From assembly GCA_003635195.1 (NCBI GenBank), contig PYIY01000193.1, positions 65,667 through 119,281 of the forward strand: a stretch of DNA of 53,615 bases. Reading direction: 5' to 3'. The stretch comes from Candidatus Poribacteria bacterium (GTDB lineage: Bacteria > Poribacteria > WGA-4E > WGA-3G). Position numbers and translations under genes: made by a program. The stretch's first letter is position 1. Each line of letters begins with the position of its first letter. The notes below the pieces were generated by a model. It ran no database searches and was not told where the DNA came from. It saw only the letters and a program-made list of their open reading frames with translations. Positions 48,974-53,615 of the stretch are shown here, one piece after another.

Positions 48974-50950
48974 ATGGAAAATAGAAATACGCAAGCAGCT
49001 ACTTCGTTTAGTTTTGACGACAGTGACGTAGCCAAATGGGCACTCCCTGAAGGTGCGATGACTCGATTCGGGCGAGGTTGTCTCCGTGATATGGCATTCT
49101 CACCGGATGGACAGCACTTCGCTGTGGGTACAAATATAGGGCTTTGGTTGTATGAACCCTCGACGCTATCGCCAATCGCGCTGTGGGAAACGGACAGGGG
49201 GTATATTGACAATGTTACATTTTCACCTGATAGTCAATGGATTGCCTTACATAGATACCACGAAGCAATCAGGGTGTGGGACATTCGGAACAAGGTCTGT
49301 ATTGCTGAGATGGAACTTACGAAGGTACAGGACCGTTGGGGACTTTCCAAGCCTGTTTTTTCTCAAAATGGAGAATGTCTCGTTGTATTTAATGGACGCG
49401 AGTATAACAGGAAAGTTCAGTCCTGGTCCCCACAAACCGGTGCACTACTCAGCGAAACTGAGATTTTATCGACTACCTACGGTGTCTATCCTACCTGCTT
49501 TTCTCCAGATTTAAGCCTGTTAGCAGGGACGTGTTACATTAGAGATAGCCGGACCGCTGAATTCATTGCCGTGTGGGACGTGGAAACAGGTGAACAAGTT
49601 GCTCGACTTGACTGGTCCGAGGAGAGGTGGGGGCGACTCTGCTTTTCGCCGTGTGGACGGTTCCTTGCTGCCGGTAGTTCAGAGGGTAGGATTCAGGTAT
49701 GGAACGTAGAAACCGGAAACCTTGAGGAAACCTATGCCAAACACGAGAATGCGCAGATGCATCCGTATTATCCACCAGAAAGTGGGTTGATTGCTGCAGC
49801 GGCTTCGCCATCTCAATCTAAGATTGAGATATGGAATTTAGAAAAAGACGAAAAAATTGATACATTTGAACAGCAGGACAAAGGCAATTTTGTCCGCTTT
49901 TCAGAAAATGGCACACAATTGGCTTATATTGATAGTAATGAAATCAAGATATGGACGAAAGGTAGACCTACCGATCAAGCGTCCCCGACCATTCAAGGCC
50001 CCACAAGGCCTGTCACTGTCGGTTCATTAGTCCTCACGCCGGACGAAAAAACAATAGTGGCTGCGTACTGGGGTCGGAAAGCATTCTTATGGGACGTTTC
50101 AAATCAGTGCGTACGACACCCAACTGAAAAAGAACTGCCAGATAAAACATATAAGGTTTATCTATCTGCTAACGGTAAAATCTTTGCTACAAGCAGAGAT
50201 GAAGACACCCCAAAAGTGCGGACGTTTGGCAGCAGCGAGCCTATTGCTGCAATCCCTTTCCCTGAATCGGAACTGATATCGACAGAGGTACTCGCGCCAA
50301 CAGGACACCGATTAGCCGCTGTTGATAGAGATCGCACTATCCATGTATGGGAACGACCTTCTCCATCAAATGGTGGGGATCGGAGAGAGAATTGGGAAAA
50401 GTGTGCAGTACTTATAGGACATCCGAAAGGTATTGGAACGTTGGCGTTTAGTCCCGATGGAAAACGACTCGCGAGTATCTCAATAGATCGAATTGCCCTA
50501 TTGTGGGATGTTGATACAGGCGAACAGATTACTGAGATGGATTTACCCGCACCGGTAGGCAAAAGGATAGGTCCTCATACCGCCGTGGGCGTAGCGTTTT
50601 CACCACTTGGTGACATAATCGCTGCTGGACATCGAGGCGATATTATGTTGTGGGATGCAACAGATGGCAAAACCGTTATGACGATCCCACAGCCCGAAGA
50701 AAGTCAAAGAGCGATTGCGTTATGCTTCTCGCCGTGCGGAACGTATTTGGCTTCCGGGGCTTGGTGGCAAGGCGGTTTGCAGAAGGTGCCTATCCGTTTG
50801 TGGGAAGTAGCAACTGGTGAAAATATCACGACTTTCTGGGGGCATACCACCGATGTTCAGTGTTTCACGTTCTCGCAAGATGGCACCCTTCTCGTAAGTG
50901 GTGGATATGACGGCGTGATTTACCTTTGGGATCTGAAACCTTACCTGTAG
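48974..50950 (+). CDS. WD40 repeat protein, copy 3 of four
   Basis: 658 residues from the ATG at 48974, preceded by AAGGAGA. The opening reads 'AKWALPEGAMTRFGRGCLRD'. Middle blades diverge from copies 1 and 2 ('HRYHEAIRVWDIRNK', 'RKVQSWSPQTGALLSETEI'), but the end is again nearly the same ('FWGHTTDVQCFTFSQDGTLL'). The pattern of conserved ends and variable middle suggests that middle blade surfaces have been free to change, or that the ends are homogenised by gene conversion. Confidence 0.85.
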   Translation: MENRNTQAATSFSFDDSDVAKWALPEGAMTRFGRGCLRDMAFSPDGQHFAVGTNIGLWLYEPSTLSPIALWETDRGYIDNVTFSPDSQWIALHRYHEAIRVWDIRNKVCIAEMELTKVQDRWGLSKPVFSQNGECLVVFNGREYNRKVQSWSPQTGALLSETEILSTTYGVYPTCFSPDLSLLAGTCYIRDSRTAEFIAVWDVETGEQVARLDWSEERWGRLCFSPCGRFLAAGSSEGRIQVWNVETGNLEETYAKHENAQMHPYYPPESGLIAAAASPSQSKIEIWNLEKDEKIDTFEQQDKGNFVRFSENGTQLAYIDSNEIKIWTKGRPTDQASPTIQGPTRPVTVGSLVLTPDEKTIVAAYWGRKAFLWDVSNQCVRHPTEKELPDKTYKVYLSANGKIFATSRDEDTPKVRTFGSSEPIAAIPFPESELISTEVLAPTGHRLAAVDRDRTIHVWERPSPSNGGDRRENWEKCAVLIGHPKGIGTLAFSPDGKRLASISIDRIALLWDVDTGEQITEMDLPAPVGKRIGPHTAVGVAFSPLGDIIAAGHRGDIMLWDATDGKTVMTIPQPEESQRAIALCFSPCGTYLASGAWWQGGLQKVPIRLWEVATGENITTFWGHTTDVQCFTFSQDGTLLVSGGYDGVIYLWDLKPYL

Positions 50951-50968
50951 AACACAGGAGACATTTCC

Positions 50969-53005
50969 ATGGAATACAAAGAATTAGTAATCCCCGCGCC
51001 AATCGGTGCCAGCGGAGATGATATAACAACTTGGGCACTCCCTGAAGGTGCCATCGCACGATTGGAGCGTGGAGGTGTAGGTGGCAAAAAATTCTCACCG
51101 GATGGACGCTATCTCGCTGTCGCAACGAAGATAGGGCTTTGGTGGTATGAAGTCGCAACGATGTCGCCTGTAGCACTCTGGGAAACAGAACGCGGTATGA
51201 TTTCTAATATTGCCTTTTCGCCTAACGGAAAGTGGATCGCCGTTAGCAACTGGGATAAGGTTTTGACAGTTTGGGATATCCAACGTGGGGTCGGTATTGC
51301 ACAGATGGAACTCTCGAACTTTCGGGATTCTTTCGTCTTTTCTCCCGACAATCGTTGGCTTGCTATTGGCAATCGCGACACGGGGAACGTTGAACTCCGA
51401 GAGCCAGAAACTGGCACGATAGCTTCAACATTGATTGAGGAAGCCGAAAACGATGGTGTGTTTAGGTGTCTTACCTTTTCGTCGGATACCCAGCTGCTTG
51501 CGTCCACGAGTCGTGATAATACAAATGACGATGCTGAATCCATAATCGTATGGGATGTTGAAAGCGGTGAACGGGTTGCCTGCCTCACGGGACACACCGG
51601 TTATATTTACCGTCTCGGTTTTTCACCATGCGGTAGATTTCTGGCATCTGGTGGAGAAGAGGATGGGACTGTCATCGTCTGGGGTGTTGAGGGTTGGGAA
51701 AAAATAAAAGCGCATACAGGTTACGGTAAATCTGATATGATTCCCTCTTATTCGCTGGAGGGAGTGCTCCGCGTCGCAGCAGTATCTTATGACGATGATA
51801 CCGTCACCGTGTGGAACCTGGGAAACAACGAAAAACTTTACACTGCCGATTCCGAAGCACCCGTGACGTTTTCCAATGGTTCGCAGTTGGTTTACCAATA
51901 CGGACCCGATTTTCTGGAAGTGTGGACACTGGGTAACCCAACCCCACGCCGAACCGTCCAGACACACATGTCATTCGTGGATACCTCTGAATCGCTGATA
52001 TTTTCGCAGGACGGAAAGACAATAGTGGCGGAGTACAGATACGGTAGCGTCCTGTTATGGGATGTTGAAAGCAAACAGGCACGTCCAGCAATTGCATCAG
52101 AATCAGACGCGAAAAATCAGCACATTCATGTTTCTTCCCAAGGAGATCTCTACGCTACCAGTATTCACAAAAACACCGTCAAACTCTGGAAAGTCGGAAG
52201 TCGCGAGTCTCTAATTGCCGAATTCACCAGTAACGAACCTGCGCGTCTGGCTGCATTGACACCAACAAACAATAGATTAGCATCAGCACACGAAGGCGGT
52301 AACCTAATAGTATGGGATGTGCAAAGTGGCGACAAGTTACATGAGTTCAGACATCCGCTCCAGACACCAACCGATGATTCCGATCAGGTTGGGAAACTGA
52401 TGTTCAGGCCAGATGGAAAACTCCTCATAAGTGACGCTCAATATGGACCAAATGTCCAACTCTGGGATGTGGAACGTGGCGAAGAAATACAGGAATTTCC
52501 AAGCGATGAATTCTGGGACATCGAAATGTTTTCTCCCTGTGGACGGTACCTTGTTGGCAGTGCCGGGAAAAACATTATCTTGTGGAATGTCAAACGTCGC
52601 GAAATCCTGACGACGCTCCCTTTTCTGTGGGCATGTGATTTCGCCTATTCTCCGTGTAGTTCATATTTAGCGTGCGGCGGTGAAGACCCAGAAGGCATTT
52701 TATTGTGGGATCTCAAACGCTGTGAAATCTATAAGCGATTACTGCTGCCGGAGGGGTGTCAGGATGTGCATTCGCTGAAATTTTCGTCCTGTGGGCAGTA
52801 TCTCGCATTCGGGGCTGCTTGGGAAACAGGGATGGAAAAAGTGCCTATCTGCTTATGGGAGGTTGGGACCGGTAAACATATTGTCACATTTTGGGGACAT
52901 ACAACAGACGTGCAGGCAGTTGCTTTTTCTCCGAATAACGAGATTTTAGCAAGCGCGAGTTTCGATGGATCCATTCTTCTTTGGGATCTGAAACCCTATC
53001 TGTAG
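50969..53005 (+). CDS. WD40 repeat protein, copy 4 of four
   Basis: 678 residues, the longest and most divergent of the array; AGGAG precedes the ATG. It keeps the opening 'TTWALPEGAIARLERGG' and the closing 'FWGHTTDVQAVAFSPNNEIL', but has more standard WD40 blades ('VACLTGHTGYIYRLGFSPCG') and a different middle. After its stop comes a 150-base gap with a weak promoter and then the partial kinase-like gene. Probably part of the same transcript as copies 1-3. Confidence 0.85.
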   Translation: MEYKELVIPAPIGASGDDITTWALPEGAIARLERGGVGGKKFSPDGRYLAVATKIGLWWYEVATMSPVALWETERGMISNIAFSPNGKWIAVSNWDKVLTVWDIQRGVGIAQMELSNFRDSFVFSPDNRWLAIGNRDTGNVELREPETGTIASTLIEEAENDGVFRCLTFSSDTQLLASTSRDNTNDDAESIIVWDVESGERVACLTGHTGYIYRLGFSPCGRFLASGGEEDGTVIVWGVEGWEKIKAHTGYGKSDMIPSYSLEGVLRVAAVSYDDDTVTVWNLGNNEKLYTADSEAPVTFSNGSQLVYQYGPDFLEVWTLGNPTPRRTVQTHMSFVDTSESLIFSQDGKTIVAEYRYGSVLLWDVESKQARPAIASESDAKNQHIHVSSQGDLYATSIHKNTVKLWKVGSRESLIAEFTSNEPARLAALTPTNNRLASAHEGGNLIVWDVQSGDKLHEFRHPLQTPTDDSDQVGKLMFRPDGKLLISDAQYGPNVQLWDVERGEEIQEFPSDEFWDIEMFSPCGRYLVGSAGKNIILWNVKRREILTTLPFLWACDFAYSPCSSYLACGGEDPEGILLWDLKRCEIYKRLLLPEGCQDVHSLKFSSCGQYLAFGAAWETGMEKVPICLWEVGTGKHIVTFWGHTTDVQAVAFSPNNEILASASFDGSILLWDLKPYL

Positions 53006-53162
53006 GACCGCCAAGGGGTTAGAGATAAAACGCACGCTGACAAAACTTCAAAGAAAAAAGTGACTTTTTTCTCGTTTCAATGTATGCTATTATTTTAATG
53101 CCATAAAACCAACGCGACACGGTTAGATAATCACTGTGGCGCGTCCGATGAGGATAAACGAA

Positions 53163-53615
53163 ATGCCCACCCAGCACCCACTTCTGGATGTCAGAGAAAT
53201 TGATATAGATATCGAAGTATATTTAGATGAGATCGGCGAAATCACATATCGGTTTCCGGTGTACGACGCAAGGGATCAGTCATTCCAGACAGTTGTGGAC
53301 TCCCAACGTTGGTTCGTCAAACACGGTAACACACCACAAAATGTCACGTGGCTCAAGCAAGCCGTTCGTTTTCATGCCGCTGTCCAGCACGAAGCAGTTC
53401 CTCAACTGCACAACGCTTTCACCACACCCAATGGATTCACACTGGTCTATGACTGGATAGATGGCGAGGGGCTGCGTCCTGAAAGGGAACTCAGTGCCGA
53501 TGAGGTCCACCCGCGGGACAGGTTTTGTGCATTGCCAGCAGCTGAAATCATTGACGTACTCAACGTCATCTATGATGTCCACATCCTCATCGAAAACAGA
53601 GGCTTCATCGCTGAA
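53163..53615 (+). CDS. Start of a kinase-fold (aminoglycoside-phosphotransferase/protein-kinase-like) protein, 3' cut
   Basis: The ATG at 53163 follows GAGG and the frame runs open to the window end (151 codons). 'QRWFVKHGNTPQNVTWLKQA' has the K of a nucleotide-binding lobe, followed by 'VRFHAAVQHEAVPQLHNAF' and 'GFTLVYDWIDGEGL', which resembles the N-lobe and hinge of eukaryotic-like kinases and aminoglycoside phosphotransferases. The catalytic loop would lie beyond the window. Substrate unknown; the kinase-fold call is tentative but supported by this order of motifs. Confidence 0.65.
   Translation, partial: MPTQHPLLDVREIDIDIEVYLDEIGEITYRFPVYDARDQSFQTVVDSQRWFVKHGNTPQNVTWLKQAVRFHAAVQHEAVPQLHNAFTTPNGFTLVYDWIDGEGLRPERELSADEVHPRDRFCALPAAEIIDVLNVIYDVHILIENRGFIAE

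Overview
The window looks like a chromosomal segment of an uncultivated, Gram-negative-type bacterium. The gene mix resembles Candidatus Poribacteria, but that is inference from gene content, not a computed classification. Typical elements are several Gfo/Idh/MocA oxidoreductases, a phytanoyl-CoA dioxygenase, secreted LamG-like, discoidin and dockerin proteins, a CRTAC1-type FG-GAP protein, large TPR and WD40 proteins, many restriction-modification and toxin-antitoxin genes, and short dispersed palindromes. Housekeeping anchors are recG, smc and a comF-family gene. I see no rRNA, tRNA or CRISPR array.

Layout. 1-3.9 kb: end of a LamG protein, a small coiled-coil membrane protein, and a TPR/CRTAC1 operon. 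4.0-5.9 kb: an AAA ATPase followed by a PD-(D/E)XK-like nuclease, a candidate defence pair. 5.9-8.0 kb: secreted dockerin protein and lipoprotein. 8.0-14.2 kb: a methylase/HNH remnant, a structured non-coding stretch, a transposase remnant, a methylase with an Mrr-like tail, an FRG-TPR protein and another methylase. 14.2-18.7 kb (minus strand): an operon of secreted proteins, oxidoreductase, an in-frame-UGA selenoprotein, an epimerase and the methylase. 19-24.2 kb: a duplicated nucleotidyltransferase-like protein and a nuclease-methylase. 24.2-27.5 kb: HigB toxin, 837-aa TPR protein and PIN toxin. 27.5-28.9 kb: a nuclease cassette between 90-bp direct repeats. 28.9-44.5 kb: mostly metabolic and housekeeping genes, with a RelE module and an orphan antidote gene. 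44.9-53.0 kb: four tandem WD40 paralogues. 53.2 kb to the end: start of a kinase-fold gene.

Best candidates for something new. (1) The 837-aa TPR protein between HigB and PIN has a HigA-like neck at its N-terminus and a Phd-like tail at its C-terminus, so one scaffold may neutralise two unrelated toxins. (2) A hidden ArsC-like selenoprotein is visible only if UGA at 15253-15251 is read as selenocysteine; it has a UxxC motif and a SECIS-like hairpin, and its start overlaps the preceding stop. (3) Five otherwise different secreted proteins end in the same short tail, about KLtTtWgxiK, which could be a sorting or anchoring signal. (4) The AAA/nuclease pair and the FRG-TPR/methylase pair look like defence modules.

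The start codons given were chosen from visible Shine-Dalgarno sequences, signal peptides and gene overlaps. Domain calls rest on motif reading alone; no database search was possible.
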